Assembly: GCA_014529385.2 (NCBI GenBank)
Contig: CM043966.1
Coordinates: forward strand, 108,956,087 to 109,020,086
Source of the DNA: Adiantum capillus-veneris
Lineage: Eukaryota; Streptophyta; Polypodiopsida; Polypodiales; Pteridaceae
Length of the DNA stretch: 64,000 bases
Reading direction: 5' to 3'
In this document: positions 1-10,124 of the stretch, one piece after another
Numbering within the stretch: position 1 is the first letter of the stretch
Layout: each line of letters starts with the position of its first letter
Position numbers and translations under genes: made by a program
Notes under the pieces: model-generated
The model's database searches: none
What the model saw: only the letters and a program-made list of their open reading frames with translations
Told to the model about the DNA's origin: nothing

Positions 1-1775
1 GCGGGATTATCTGAAGAGATGGCCGAATACATCAACTCTCAACGGCCCGGTACTATTACCGAAGTAATCCACCACACCATGGTTGCTTCACGCATCAATT
101 TCCATCAAGGGGCTAGACGTAATGTCAAGCCCATGGAAAACAAAGATAAAAATGATGCAAAGGGGAAAACCAATGCTCAAAACAATTCTCAAGTCACTTC
201 CAACAACAACAACAACAACAACAACAATCGGTCCAAGGAGAAGGGAGTTTACAAAGGTAAAAACAAACTCTCTACTGAAGAGCTTGAAGCTTTTCGCAAG
301 GACCATAAGTGTTTCAAGTGTGGGGAGCAAGGACATGGCTATCGTTCTTGCCCCAAGAAGAATACTCGCAATGAGACTCCTAGGGCTTCCACCATCGAAG
401 CTCCAAAAGAGGATACTCATTGCAAAGGATCATCACTTTCCTATGCTTGGGGAAAGGTAAGAGAGCATGATGCCTTCATCTTGTTTGACCCTGGCTCTAC
501 TCTCAACTTCATATCAATAGAGTTGGCCACCAAGTTGGGCATTCAAGCTTTTGAGATGGGAGATATAGTAACAGCTGATGCAACTTTCAAGGGAAAACAA
601 GCCTCCGTTACTCCCTTGATTGAGAAGTTGAGGCTTCATGTCCAAAGCTATGTCGACAAAGAAGACTTCTTCATCTCTCCTCTCCAACATCAGGATGTTA
701 TCCTAGGGGCACCATGGTTTGATCACATGGCTGCCAACATGAAGTTCCCTGAAAGGAGAATTTACTTCACCTATAGGGGAAAAAACATGTATATAGATGC
801 TAGTGAGCGTGGTTGCACTATTCCACTTGTAAATCCTCTTTCTTTTGATAAATCAATGAAGAGCTCAGTTTTTGCGTACATGATTTATGTCAAAGAGTCT
901 CTAAAAGCTAATAATGTTTCATCAAATGTAAATGATAGGAATCAAGAAGAGTTAGACTTGTCTACTTTTCTAAAATGATTCCAAGGTGTGTTCATCGATG
1001 ATATCCCTATGGACCTACCTCCAAAACGAGGGGATGATGACCATCATATTGAGCTCCTTCCAGGAAGCTCACCGCCTAACAAACCTCCTTATCGAGTCTC
1101 ACAAGCTCAACAAGAGGAGATTATGAGGCAAGTACAGGAATTGGTAGACAAAGGTATGGTGAGGCCTAGTTCCTCTCCCTTTTGTTCTCCAGTCCTTTTA
1201 GTGCAAAAGAAAGATGGTACATACCGTATGTGTGTGGACTATCGAGCACTAAACCATATCACTATCAAAAACAGATTTCCCGTGCCTCGGGTAGAGGATC
1301 TGTTTATTAAGCTACAAGGCTCTACCTACTTCAGTAGGATTGACCTTAAGAGTGGCTATCATCAAATAAGGATAGTGGATGAAGATATCCTAAAGACCGC
1401 GTTTCGCACAACGTTTGGTCTTTATGAATATCTAGTCATGCCTTTTGGCTTGACTAATGCACCAGATACGTTCAATCGTTTGATGGAGAAAATTTTTAGA
1501 CCATATAAAAAATTCACTGGAGTGTTCTTTGATGATATCATCATCTACTCCAAGTCTTTGGAGGAACATAAGCAACATCTCCAAGTGATTTTTCAGGCAT
1601 TGAGGGAGAACAAGCTTTATATCAACCAAAAAAAAAGCGAATTCTTCCTTCAAGAGATTCAATACCTAGGTCATATTATCTCTAAAGATGGTATCCAAAT
1701 GGATACATCAAAGTTAGAGGTAATAAAAGCATGGCCTAACCCAAGAAATCTACATGAGCTAAGAAGCTTTATTGT
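1..1775 (+). pseudogene. gypsy gag (C-terminal end), protease and reverse transcriptase
   Basis: The frame is open from base 1, so the ATG at 19 is internal and the true start lies outside the window. A run of nine Asn, encoded by an AAC repeat at 202-228, precedes a CCHC zinc knuckle (CFKCGEQGHGYRSC, bases about 310-352) for RNA packaging. The protease active site reads FDPGS near base 485, where D-S/T-G is usual. After the TGA at 976 the same frame continues into the reverse transcriptase: primer-proximal fingers (YRMCVDYRALN), LKSGYHQIRI, then MPFGLTNAP. The catalytic motif is FFDDI at about 1526-1540 instead of the common F/Y-V-DD. A one-base shift near 1775 moves the frame within the thumb. 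Confidence 0.9.
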
Positions 1776-3797
1776 ATGTGTGCATACTATATACGCTTCA
1801 TAGCAAAATTCTCTCAAGTAGCAGGACCACTACACGACTTAACTAAGAAGAACGTTAAGTTTGTATGGACTGCTAAGGAGCAAAATGCTTTTGAAAAACT
1901 CAAAGAGAAGCTTACTTCCCAACCAGTCCTCGTGCTTCCGGATCTCTCAAAGCCATTTGAGGTCCAATGTGATGCTTGTGGTGATTGACTTGGAGCGGTT
2001 TTGCTTCAAGAAGGGCATGCCATAGCATATGAGAGCCGAAGGCTCAATGGTGATGAACGAGTCTTGGGCATTTATGAGAAAGAGCTTTTAGCTATTCTAC
2101 ATGCCCTAGACACATGGAAGCACTACCTATTGTGGACTCAATTTATCCTACGAACCGACCACCAAAGTCTCAAATATTTCATGACGCAAACCAAGCTTTC
2201 CGACAAACAAATGAGGTGGGAAAATTTTCTTTCGCAATTTAATTTCCATATTGCTCACATAGCTGGTAAGCACAATCAAGTTGCCGATGCACTTTCACGA
2301 TGACCAAAAGTTAATGTGGTGTCTATAGCTACTCACAATGATCTATCCTCTATGATAGATGAGTATGCTACTGGCCCTGACTTTAGAGACATAATGTCAG
2401 CCATTGCTTTGGGGAAGAAAGAGGAACCATTCACCTTGCAGGATGGTTATCTTCTCCACGGCAATAGGCTATGTGTTACCCATTCCCTTCGTGAGAAGCT
2501 TATGTATGAATCCCATGCTCCTCCATATGCGGGGCATAGAGGTATTCAACCTACTGTCCGAGGAGTAGAGACGTACTTCTATTGGCCTACCATGAAAGTG
2601 GACATACAAGAGTATGTATCAAAATGTGTAGTAAGCCAAAAGACCAAGTATGATAGAGGGAAGCAACCTGGATTACTCCAGCCATTGCCTATTCCAAATT
2701 CACCATGGGAGAGTATATCCATGGATTTCATATTTGGGTTACCCAAGTCTATCCATGGGAATACGGGAATATGGACAATAGTCGACAGGTTTAGCAAACA
2801 AGCACATTTTATTCCTGTCAAAAAGACTATTAAGGCACATCAAATGGCAACTCTCTTCATATCTCAGATTTTCAAGCACCATGGATTACCTACATCCATC
2901 GTGTCAGATAGAGATCCTAGAATGACCAGTAATTTCTGGAAAGGTCTCTTTGAAAATCTAGGAACAAGATTGAATTTATCTTCGGACTATCACCAACAAA
3001 TGGATGGCCAAAGTGAGATAGCCAATCTTACGATACTTGATCTACTCAAAACTTATGTTACCGAAGTAGATCAACGCTCACAATGGGAAAAGTACTTACC
3101 TCTTGTAGAGTATGCCTACAATAATACTGTACATACGGAAAAATCACCTTTTGAGATCATTGAGGGAAGACCTAAAAGTCCCTTGCTACTCAAAGTACAT
3201 GGGAAGATCTTCTCCGCCGATGAGTATAGCCGTGACCTACAAGAATCTTTTCAAAAGATTAGGGAGGCTATATCCATCTCTCAACAAAGGAAAAAAGTTG
3301 CTGCTGATAAGCACAGAAGAGCCTTAATGTTCAAAGAAAATGATTGGGTCTTACTCAAGTTTCCTAAGGCTCGATTAAGGCAAACGACGGGCAAAAATCC
3401 TACGGGCCATCAAAAGTATTATGCTAAACTAGCAAAAAGATACTATGGTCCTTTTCAAATCTTGAAGCCCATCAATGAAACGGCTTATCAACTCAAGTTG
3501 CCCAACCATTGGCTTATACACAATGCCTTTCATGTAAGCCTACTTAAGCCCTACAAAGGAGAGCCACCAACTGAACCAATTATTGAAGACCCTCCCGAAG
3601 TTGAAGACCAAGAAGAGGTGCTACAACCCGAAGCTATCCTTCGGCATGAAGACAAGGTACTACGACATGGTAAGATTATCCGACGATATCTTGTTAAGTT
3701 CCAAAATTATCCTTTTGAAGATGCTAGATGGATGCAAGGAGTACAGCTTAAGGATAGTACGAACCTTGTCAATGCTTACAATGCTACATTAGAGTAA
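1776..3797 (+). pseudogene. gypsy RNase H, integrase and chromodomain
   Basis: After the frameshift one frame runs to 3797 with TGA stops at 1986 and 2301. RNase H is seen from TDHQSLKYF to ADALSR (about 2153-2300). Integrase has the N-terminal H-H-C-C site, but the second Cys of the last pair is Ser (KCVVSQ, near 2623), which should weaken zinc binding. The catalytic triad is visible as MDFIFG, SDRDPR and GQSEIA (near 2720, 2905 and 3010). The C-terminal part has the GPF module (YYGPFQIL) and a chromodomain ending in FQNYPFEDARWM, which in this group targets insertion to heterochromatin. The product is the DNA-synthesis and insertion machinery of the element, here inactive. Confidence 0.9.
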
Positions 3798-4156
3798 GCA
3801 AATGTACAAATTTCTTTTAAATGACTCATGTTTCTGTCTTATAAGACTAGTTCTCTTTTTAATTGTGCACAAATTTAACTAGTATGCATGCTTAGAATCA
3901 TGTTTGTGATGACGTCGTCTCTCAAACACCAAGTAGAATTTGTCACTCTACCTTGGGAGAATGAAATGGACTAAAGAGCAGACATGCTTGCGGCAACTAT
4001 GTCTCCCAAGCACCAAATGGATTAGTCATCCATCTTGGAAAGATGTCGTAGGGTAAAAAGGGATACTCTACCCGCTAAGTAAAATTCACTGATGACTACG
4101 GCTTTACCTCTTCTACCTCATAGTTGAGGACGACTATGATTTCAAGAGAGAGGTAA
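3798..4156. other. 3' untranslated spacer of the gypsy element
   Basis: No reading frame or repeat of note. It contains two similar stretches about loads of caccaag/caccaaa with tctaccttggga-like words. A purine-rich tract (caagagagagg, 4143-4153) just before 4157 could be the polypurine tract that primes plus-strand synthesis. Confidence 0.35.
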
Positions 4157-4454
4157 TGTCATAAAATCTAATATCTAGCCAACCCAAATGATTCTCTCAT
4201 TTTAAATTGATCACTTAATGTGGGAGAATAAACAGGAACAAGTGTTAAGATATAGATATGTGCTTATAGATCTATCTCAACACGGAGCCAATGGTAAAGG
4301 GGCTCAAATGAGAGATGGTCTATCAAAGAGCAAGGCTATCCAATGGAGCATAAGACCTTAGGGTTAGCTTCATTGAAGACCTCCAAAGATGTGTGTAAAA
4401 GTCCTTTGACCTTAGGTAAGCTATGATTGAGCTTGAGGTGGGAACCCGGCCCAA

Positions 4455-4625
4455 GCTCGAGGTGCTTGTCCTGCTTGAGGTGCTTGTCGTGCTTGAGGTG
4501 CTTGTCATGCTTGAGGTGCTTGTCATGCTTGAGGTGCTTGATTAAGATGCTTGAGGTGATTGAATGGCTCCATGCTTGAGGAGCTTCACTTGCTGCATGA
4601 TTAAGGTGCTTGAGGTGCCTTGAGA
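4455..4625 (+). repeat. 18-bp minisatellite (gcttgaggtgcttgtc type)
   Basis: Five near-identical copies of an 18-base unit of the form cttgaggtgcttgtc-atg lie between about 4455 and 4545. They continue as degenerate copies (gaggtgattga, gaggagcttc, gaggtgccttga) to about 4625. It has no coding role that I can see. Confidence 0.85.
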
Positions 4626-4765
4626 AGTTTGCTTGAGATGCTTGTGGGAACACCTCCTACTTCAAGTGCTTTGTCATGCTTGATGACTAAGGGGCTTGCT
4701 CATCCAAAGTCAAAAATATCCCTACAAGGAGGGGGGCAAGCCTACAAGGGGGGGGAGGAGAGAGA

Positions 4766-4769
4766 ACAC

Positions 4770-4841
<72 letters not shown>
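4766..4841. repeat. (CA)n microsatellite
   Basis: About 75 bases of almost pure CA dinucleotide with one CG interruption at the start, preceded by a short purine tract. Confidence 0.98.
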
Positions 4842-5910
4842 GGGAAGCCCCAGCTTCGAGAGGCAGCAAGGACACTTGTCAAGTTCCTCCTCATGTTGCC
4901 CTCATGGTGTGCCTGAAGCCTATTGGTTGGCGACCCAAGGGGTCCAATGATAATTTAAGATATTTAATTAATTGATTTTGCATTTATCAAGGCCTCTCTC
5001 TCAAAGGGGAAAGGGGGACACTTGTCCCAAGGCTACCCTTGTTGCTTGTAATGGCTCCTGCTTATGATTGGCTAGGCCTGGAGGGGTCCAATGAGCTTTC
5101 ATCATGAGCTACAAGGGGGGGTCGACCATGCAAGCTAGGGGGTTGCTTAGGGGGTATACTCAGCCACACACACTCACAAACACTCTCATTGTGTGCTATG
5201 CAAAGTGCAAGAGCTCCCTCTCCTTCTCCAAGCAAGTAGAGGTTGAGAGCCTACACCAACACTCTTGGCTATGGAGTGAAAATCCAACCAAGAGCCATGC
5301 TTCAATGCTTAAGCTTGCTATCTCCTTCTTCTTCATTACTATGCTATTATGTATGCTAGCAACAAGAGTATGATAAGTGAGGAACTAGTTCTTTCTCCTA
5401 CGAAATGTTTCTTCTTCCTCTTCCGTACCCTCATTCCCTGCTAGCTCTCTCCACCTTCGAAGGTGTTTGAGGTCTTGGGACTGAGGCTTGAGATAGTTAA
5501 AGATTTCTTCAAGTTTATGTTATGCTATGTTTGTGATGCATGAAGCTTTCCATGTTCATTGCATCACCTAGGTCACAAGGAACACAAAGATTGTATCGTA
5601 ACAAGTCTCTCTTTATGGGAGAAATCATAATACAAATGCCTATTCGAGGGGGGACCGGCTCCACATAAATCCGGTCCTCAACTGGTGTCATGTTCTCTAA
5701 ATTCTCTCTCTTGCAAAAGTATTGTTCATGCCAAGTTAACTAATTGCTATGATTATGGTGCTATCTTCAATTATGTCTACCCGCTATGCTCACAAAGTTA
5801 TTTCTCGAAAGTATTCTCATTAATTTCCACTACTCTCAAGTTGAATAGGCTAATTCCATTACAGTGGCTAACATGAACAAATGGCAAAGATTAGAGTTGA
5901 ACACCAAGTG

Positions 5911-6226
5911 AGTCAATATCGAGCGAGTGGGGCAGCTATCGAATTCCATACGCCACTGATTCGCTTGATATTGACCCATGTCTTGGTTGAAATGAAGAAG
6001 AACTTGACGCCTGCCTCAAAGACATGGGTCAATACCGAGCGAGTCAGCGGCGGATTGCAATTCCATAAGCAGCTCACCTGCTTGGTATTGACCCATGTCT
6101 TTAAGGTAGTGAACTATTATAAAGAAAAACTTGGCAACTGCCACAGAGACATGGGTCAATACCGAGCGAGTAGTACCAAAATCCAATTTCATTAGCCACT
6201 GTCTCGCTTGGTATTGACCCATGTCT
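5911..6226. repeat. Fold-back repeat array 1 (three hairpin units)
   Basis: Three units of about 75-80 bp lie at 5911-5983, 6021-6100 and 6148-6226. Each begins with a version of GACATGGGTCAATACC-GAGCGAG and ends with its reverse complement (CGCTTGGTATTGACCCATGTC), so each can fold into a hairpin with arms of about 24 bp and a loop of about 30. The loops differ between units (ggcagctatcgaattcc, cagcggcggattgc, agtaccaaaatcc) while the arms are conserved. The word CGCTTGGTA-TGACC recurs in arrays 2-4. Confidence 0.9.
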
Positions 6227-6272
6227 CGGTAGAGACCCATTTAATGAGCATAAGAATTAAAGAGCATGAGAA

Positions 6273-6881
6273 TTACCACAAAGCAACATTGACGACCTCA
6301 TTTGTTGCGAGCGAGTCGATGAAACTGGACATGCACATGAAGTCTACATTATCGAGGTTGGTAATGCAGGCCTCCTCTAACCTTGCAGGCAGCTGTATGT
6401 GTGCATGTAGAGGCGTTGAGCTCAACAAAATTCTCAACTCCTCTTCATTCTCTTCGTTGATTTGCTCTAAAATAATTGACTCATCCGATAGGTTGGATGG
6501 CCCTTCTGATGCAGAGCCTTGCCCTTCCCTTTCTTGAGCTGGCTCCCTGGCTGCCTCACGCTCCTCCCTAACAGCCTCAGTCTCCTCAGGCTCCGGATCA
6601 TTTTCCTTCAATATTGGTTGCTCCATAGATGCCTCAGGCTCCACCCCGACCTGCTCTTGTCCCTCATCATCCACGATGGACTGCGGATCCTCCATGACTT
6701 GCTCATTTTGGTGTCTAGCTGGCTCCTCGATAACTGTCTCTGTTTCTTCCATGACTGCCTCGGGGTCCACTCTGGCTTGCTCTTGGTCCTCTGCAGCTAT
6801 CTCAGCCTGCCCATCTGTGTCGTTTCTCTTGACCCGTGATCGGGTCCTTCTGCTGTTTGTTTCAGCCCTAGACGGCTCTGT
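6273..6881 (-). CDS. Acidic tail frame downstream of the H3-like ORF
   Basis: This is an open frame of about 200 codons in the same frame as the H3-like ORF, separated from it only by the TAG at 6882-6884. It begins with a basic, Arg-rich stretch (SRRTRSRVKRND) and then becomes strongly acidic with many Glu/Pro/Gln (NDPEPEETEAVREE, INEENEEELRILL), ending in a more ordinary region rich in Asp and Ser. The composition is like acidic histone-chaperone or linker tails, but no domain is recognised. Either the TAG is a mutated CAG, or a short intron ending in ...cgatag removes it, or the two frames are no longer joined. Its open length despite an unusual composition argues for a real, past or present, coding role. 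Confidence 0.5.
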   Translation of the reverse strand, partial: TEPSRAETNSRRTRSRVKRNDTDGQAEIAAEDQEQARVDPEAVMEETETVIEEPARHQNEQVMEDPQSIVDDEGQEQVGVEPEASMEQPILKENDPEPEETEAVREEREAAREPAQEREGQGSASEGPSNLSDESIILEQINEENEEELRILLSSTPLHAHIQLPARLEEACITNLDNVDFMCMSSFIDSLATNEVVNVALW

Positions 6882-7367
6882 CTATCGGGCACGAGGATGG
6901 AGAGGGGTGATATTGAGAATATCCATGGTTCTACTATCCCCGATAGGCACTGACTGAAGCAGCCCATCGTAGCAAAAACGAAGCCTACGAAGAGTATCAA
7001 AATCCCACGGCATGATAGTGACGCAGTGTGCATGGGCAGCCAGGATACATCCATCACTGAAGAATTCCACGAGGTAGTCTTCAACAATTTCTTGAAGGCA
7101 GAGGAGGGCACTGCCGGCCCATCGCATTCCGACTCTCCACTGCTCGCAAATCTCCCACACTACTTGCTGGAAAGGGAGACGTGGAATAGCAGATTGAACG
7201 TGTCGTTCTATCCTGCGAAGCTCTTGCAGTACACCTCTGTGCGCCTCATATCGGCATCTTCTTGCTTGAGCATTCAAAGATTCACCTGTTGCCCTCCTAG
7301 CGCAGGCCTTTACACGAGGTATCTCTACAAATACAATAACACCAAAAGACAATTCATTTGTCAGCAC
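6882..7367 (-). CDS. Divergent histone H3 / CENH3-like histone-fold protein
   Basis: A frame of 161 codons matches the whole histone H3 core without gaps. The tail looks like ARRATGES (compare ARKSTGG). It is followed by RYEAHRGVLQELRR (alpha-N), LPFQQVVWEICEQW (alpha-1), SALLCLQEIVEDYLVEFF (alpha-2) and HAHCVTIMPWDFDTLRRLRF (loop 2, alpha-3). A hand count gives about 40% identity to canonical H3 over 91 positions. Trp in place of the loop-1 Phe (MRWAGS) and DF-RRL in the last helix are CENH3-like, while loop 1 has the canonical H3 length. DNA-contact residues are lost (Arg/Lys to Cys in HCVTIM, Lys to Trp in MPWD). The first 15 codons look intronic: ttgtatttgtag at 7325-7337 is a good 3' splice site, so the exon probably starts at 7324. 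Lack of an upstream exon leaves the true start open. It could be a live variant or a decaying copy. Confidence 0.72.
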   Translation of the reverse strand: MLTNELSFGVIVFVEIPRVKACARRATGESLNAQARRCRYEAHRGVLQELRRIERHVQSAIPRLPFQQVVWEICEQWRVGMRWAGSALLCLQEIVEDYLVEFFSDGCILAAHAHCVTIMPWDFDTLRRLRFCYDGLLQSVPIGDSRTMDILNITPLHPRAR

Positions 7368-7389
7368 GAGGGACTTCAGATTTAAGAAA

Positions 7390-7690
7390 AGGTCAGTACC
7401 AAGCGAAAAGATGGATAGGAAAGAGTTGCCTTGCTTATTTGCTCGGTAGTGACCTCAGAAAATAGTAATGGTAGACATGACTTATATTTTCTGAGGTCAC
7501 TACTGAGTGAATAGGTGCATAGGAAAGAGTTTGCCTTGCATTATTCGCTCGGTAGTGACCTCAGAAAATAGTAATAGCAGATATCACTTGCATTTTTTGA
7601 GATCACTACCAAGCGAACAGGTTTGCAACCCCTGCAACAAAATACCTTATTCACTGGGTAGTGACCTCAGAAAAGTGTACAAGCAAGCGA
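7390..7690. repeat. Fold-back repeat array 2
   Basis: About 2.5 units of roughly 105 bp. Each contains ttcgctcggtagtgacctcagaaaa facing tttctgaggtcactac-gagtgaa, so neighbouring halves form inverted pairs around a short AT-rich loop. Words such as ataggaaagagtttgccttgc repeat in direct orientation (7412 and 7516). The arm is a variant of the core seen in arrays 1, 3 and 4. Confidence 0.85.
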
Positions 7691-7911
7691 ACAGGTTTGC
7701 ATGCGCTGATACAAAATACCAATGTGAAGGAGATCTTAAATCAATGCGGTTCTAACTGTCATGTCGTTCCCTCCCATCACCTCCCCTAATATCGGGGGGA
7801 TGGTACCATTGATTCTCTCTCCCACGTCCATCTCTCATGAAACCTCATGGCAGTACCACCCCTCACAGACCACTCACTCATAATCCAGAGCCCAGGCTCT
7901 GGTTTTTAGGC

Positions 7912-8429
7912 ATGTCTGAAAGTCTATTTAAGAAGCAGTTGTTTCAAAACCTCCCTGAGGGTTTTGCAGAACAACTAAAAGAAGCTTAGGATAGGGGCGA
8001 TGCAAGCAACACCGCATCCGGGCCCTCCTATGAGGTCCCCCCTTGGCCCTCCCCCGATGTTACCTTTAATATTCTCAACCGACATAGCTCGGGAGTGGCT
8101 GCTGTCAACACGGGAGTCAATTCTCGAGGTAATTCGTTGGTAATTCTTTGCTTTTTGCTCCCAGCTTAGTTGCTAAATGCTCTGTGCAGGATGCTAGCCT
8201 GAAGCTGCAGCAAATGCTGATCGTCAGGCAGAGGGTCTCAATCCTTAAAGACTCTCTGGAAGCAAGAAGGCATCAATACATGCAACAATTTCTTGCCGAG
8301 AATGGCTCTATGGAGGCAATCATTAATTGGCTTCAGGAAATGAAGGATGAAGTGCTTGAGCTAGCCAATAAATATGAGGAAGCCATTAACTTTGCAAACA
8401 GGCTTTGCGAAGAGATAGCCTGGCTGTGA
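7912..8429 (+). pseudogene. Two-exon small gene, helical protein of unknown function
   Basis: From the ATG at 7912 the frame reads 25 codons (MSESLFKKQLFQNLPEG...) to a TAG at 7987, where CAG would fit (KEA-Q-DRGDAS). It continues through a Pro/Ser-rich stretch to a splice donor at 8140 (ttg|gtaatt). An acceptor at 8189 (ctctgtgcag) resumes in phase 0 and encodes a helical, probably coiled-coil segment (KLQQMLIVRQRVSILKDSLE, then MKDEVLELANKYEEAINFANR) ending at 8429. The proposed intron is only 50 nt, which is short for a plant, so the exact junction is uncertain. I do not recognise the family. It lies between fold-back arrays 2 and 3 and is divergent from the H3-like gene. Confidence 0.4.
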
Positions 8430-8540
8430 AGAAACCCCCGGAAATTAATAGGCCACTCTTTGTAAATTATGAAGTGTTTTCTAACTCAAACCCGGTGTTC
8501 AGTTGTAATTTTGTTTCTTTCTTATAAAATCAAAAGGCGA

Positions 8541-9155
8541 AAACCCTAAATTCGCAACAAACAGGGGTTACCTTCCCCTTATTTTCTTAGTATTGACCTC
8601 TATACTAGTAGACATCACTTAACTTTTCTTTTGGTCAGTACCAAATGAATAGGGGCCTTCGGACTAAGTGACCTTACCTTATTTGCTTGGTACTGACCAA
8701 CTACACAAAATACAAGCGCACGGGACTGAAATCAAAACGCGTATTTGGCAAAAGAAAGCCCTAAATCCGCAACAAGCAGGGGTTACCTTCCCCTTATTTT
8801 CTTAGTATTGACCTCTGTACTAGCAGACTTCACTTAACTTTTCTTTTGGTTAGTACCAAGCGAATAGGACCCTTCGGACTAAGTGACCTTACCTTATTCG
8901 CTTGGTATTGACCAACTACAAAAAATACAAGTGCACGGGACCAAAATCAAAATGCGTATTTGGCAAAAGAAAACCCTAAATTCGCAACAAGCAGGGGTTA
9001 CCTTCCCCTTATTTGCTTAGTATTGACCTCTGTACTAGCAGAAATCACTTAACTTTTCTTTTGGTCAGTACCAAGCGAATAGGGCCCTTGGGACTAAGTG
9101 ACCCTACCTTATTCGCTTGGTACTGACCAACTACACAAAATACAAGTGCACAGAA
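8541..9155. repeat. Fold-back repeat array 3, 215-bp period
   Basis: Three copies start at 8541, 8756 and 8971 (ccctaaattcgcaacaa), exactly 215 bp apart; the last is cut at about 9155. Each copy contains ggtcagtaccaagcgaata, then a short loop, then ttcgcttggtactgacc, an inverted pair of about 17 bp around a GGGCC/TTCGG segment. Differences between copies are few, so the array is younger than arrays 1 and 2. Confidence 0.92.
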
Positions 9156-9539
9156 GGGTAGTAAGTAGCATACCTCTTCACTATGTATAGAGTTCCATGT
9201 CGCTGAAGCACTACAGAACAAGAGTAAGAGAAGGAGGATGCGCGAGAGTAAGAGGTGATGGAGTTTTCCTACCGTGTAGCGTCGATGGGGTAGAGTTACT
9301 TAGAATGATGCGCAGTAGAGGACACGAAAAGAGCCAGAATAGTTGAACTTGAGATGTTTGGCGGGGGTAATACCTCAACTTAGAATCCTTACCTCGGGGA
9401 GGGTGACAACTTCACTTATGCACGAGATTGCGGTTGGTAAATTGTACTGCATGGTAATCTGAGACCATTTAATACTGGTTGTCCTTGAGAGCATAGCCCA
9501 CGTGCCTTTTCGAGTGACCGTTAAGGGTCAGACAGACGA
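9156..9539. other. Single-copy spacer
   Basis: No open frame above background and no repeat visible. It starts where array 3 breaks off (cacagaagggtagtaag). Confidence 0.4.
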
Positions 9540-9954
9540 CAATCACCCTTGCAGTCGCCATATCCATCTCCATCTTGCACCTTCTGCTTGGCCAACTCTC
9601 GTGCCTTTGCCTTTTCTGCGCCCTTCCCCTTGGCCAGCTCTCATGATCCTGCGTTTAGAGTCAGACACGGATCGCCCTTGCATTCACCATTGCCTTTGCA
9701 TTTTTTGCGCTCTTCCCCTTGGCCAGCTCTTGTGATCCTACTTTGAGTGACCTCCACTGGGTCGAGTCCTTTGCTGCCGCGTCGCCATCGCCATCGCCCC
9801 CCTCTGGTTCTTGCTGTCGGTGGCCTGCGACATCACCATCCAACTCGGCCCCATTGGATATTGCAGAGACAGGTTCTTTCTCCCTGCCTCTCCCCTTCCT
9901 GTGTGTTGTTAATTGTGTGCGCACCAAAGCCACTGCGTTAGGGTAAAAACGCAT
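9540..9954 (-). pseudogene. Fragment with a Lys/Ala-rich duplicated motif
   Basis: On the minus strand two copies of a segment of about 115 bp encode ELAKGKGAEKAKARELAKQK and ELAKGKSAKNAKAMVNARA. Each is preceded by a Gly/Asp run (GGDGDGDAAAKD in one, GDGYGDCKGD in the other). Stops lie between the two copies. The pattern looks like a short basic nuclear protein that duplicated internally and decayed. I cannot name the family. The plus-strand frames here are shadows of the same GC-rich repeat. Confidence 0.3.
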
Positions 9955-10124
9955 GCATGGTTGGAATAATTACTCATTATGTGACCGTATCGCATTCATG
10001 GTTGGAATAGTTACTCCTAATGTGACCGTGGCTGAGTTTGGGCATAGTGAGTGAGTAGGCCTATAAATCTATCACTGATAATATAATATGCTCTGTTCTT
10101 ATCCACCTGTTCCGAATGCCACAA

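Larger units (their letters stand above)
1..3797 (+). mobile_element. Ty3/gypsy chromovirus, 3' part, decayed
   Basis: Domains run in the order zinc knuckle, aspartic protease, reverse transcriptase, RNase H, integrase, chromodomain. This is the order of Ty3/gypsy, and the C-terminal chromodomain places it among plant chromoviruses. The element enters from the left edge of the window, so its 5' LTR and most of gag are not visible. The polyprotein is broken by in-frame TGA codons at 976, 1986 and 2301 and by one frameshift near 1775. All three TGA codons sit where arginine (CGA) fits the family. The element can no longer make a full polyprotein. Confidence 0.95.
4157..5680 (+). repeat. Candidate gypsy 3' LTR
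   Basis: It starts TGTCATAAAATC directly after a purine-rich tract and ends ...CTCA, followed by actggtgtca, which resembles the start of a TGGTATCA primer site. A size of about 1.5 kb is normal for chromovirus LTRs. The partner LTR is outside the window, so neither end can be confirmed by comparison. A primer-like site after a 3' LTR would imply a tandem or recombined copy. The stretch also contains a minisatellite and a CA tract. Confidence 0.35.

Noticed and set aside
9502-9946. Plus-strand Pro/Ser/Leu-rich frames
   Set aside because: Shadows of a duplicated GC-rich segment; the minus-strand reading is more protein-like and even that is weak.
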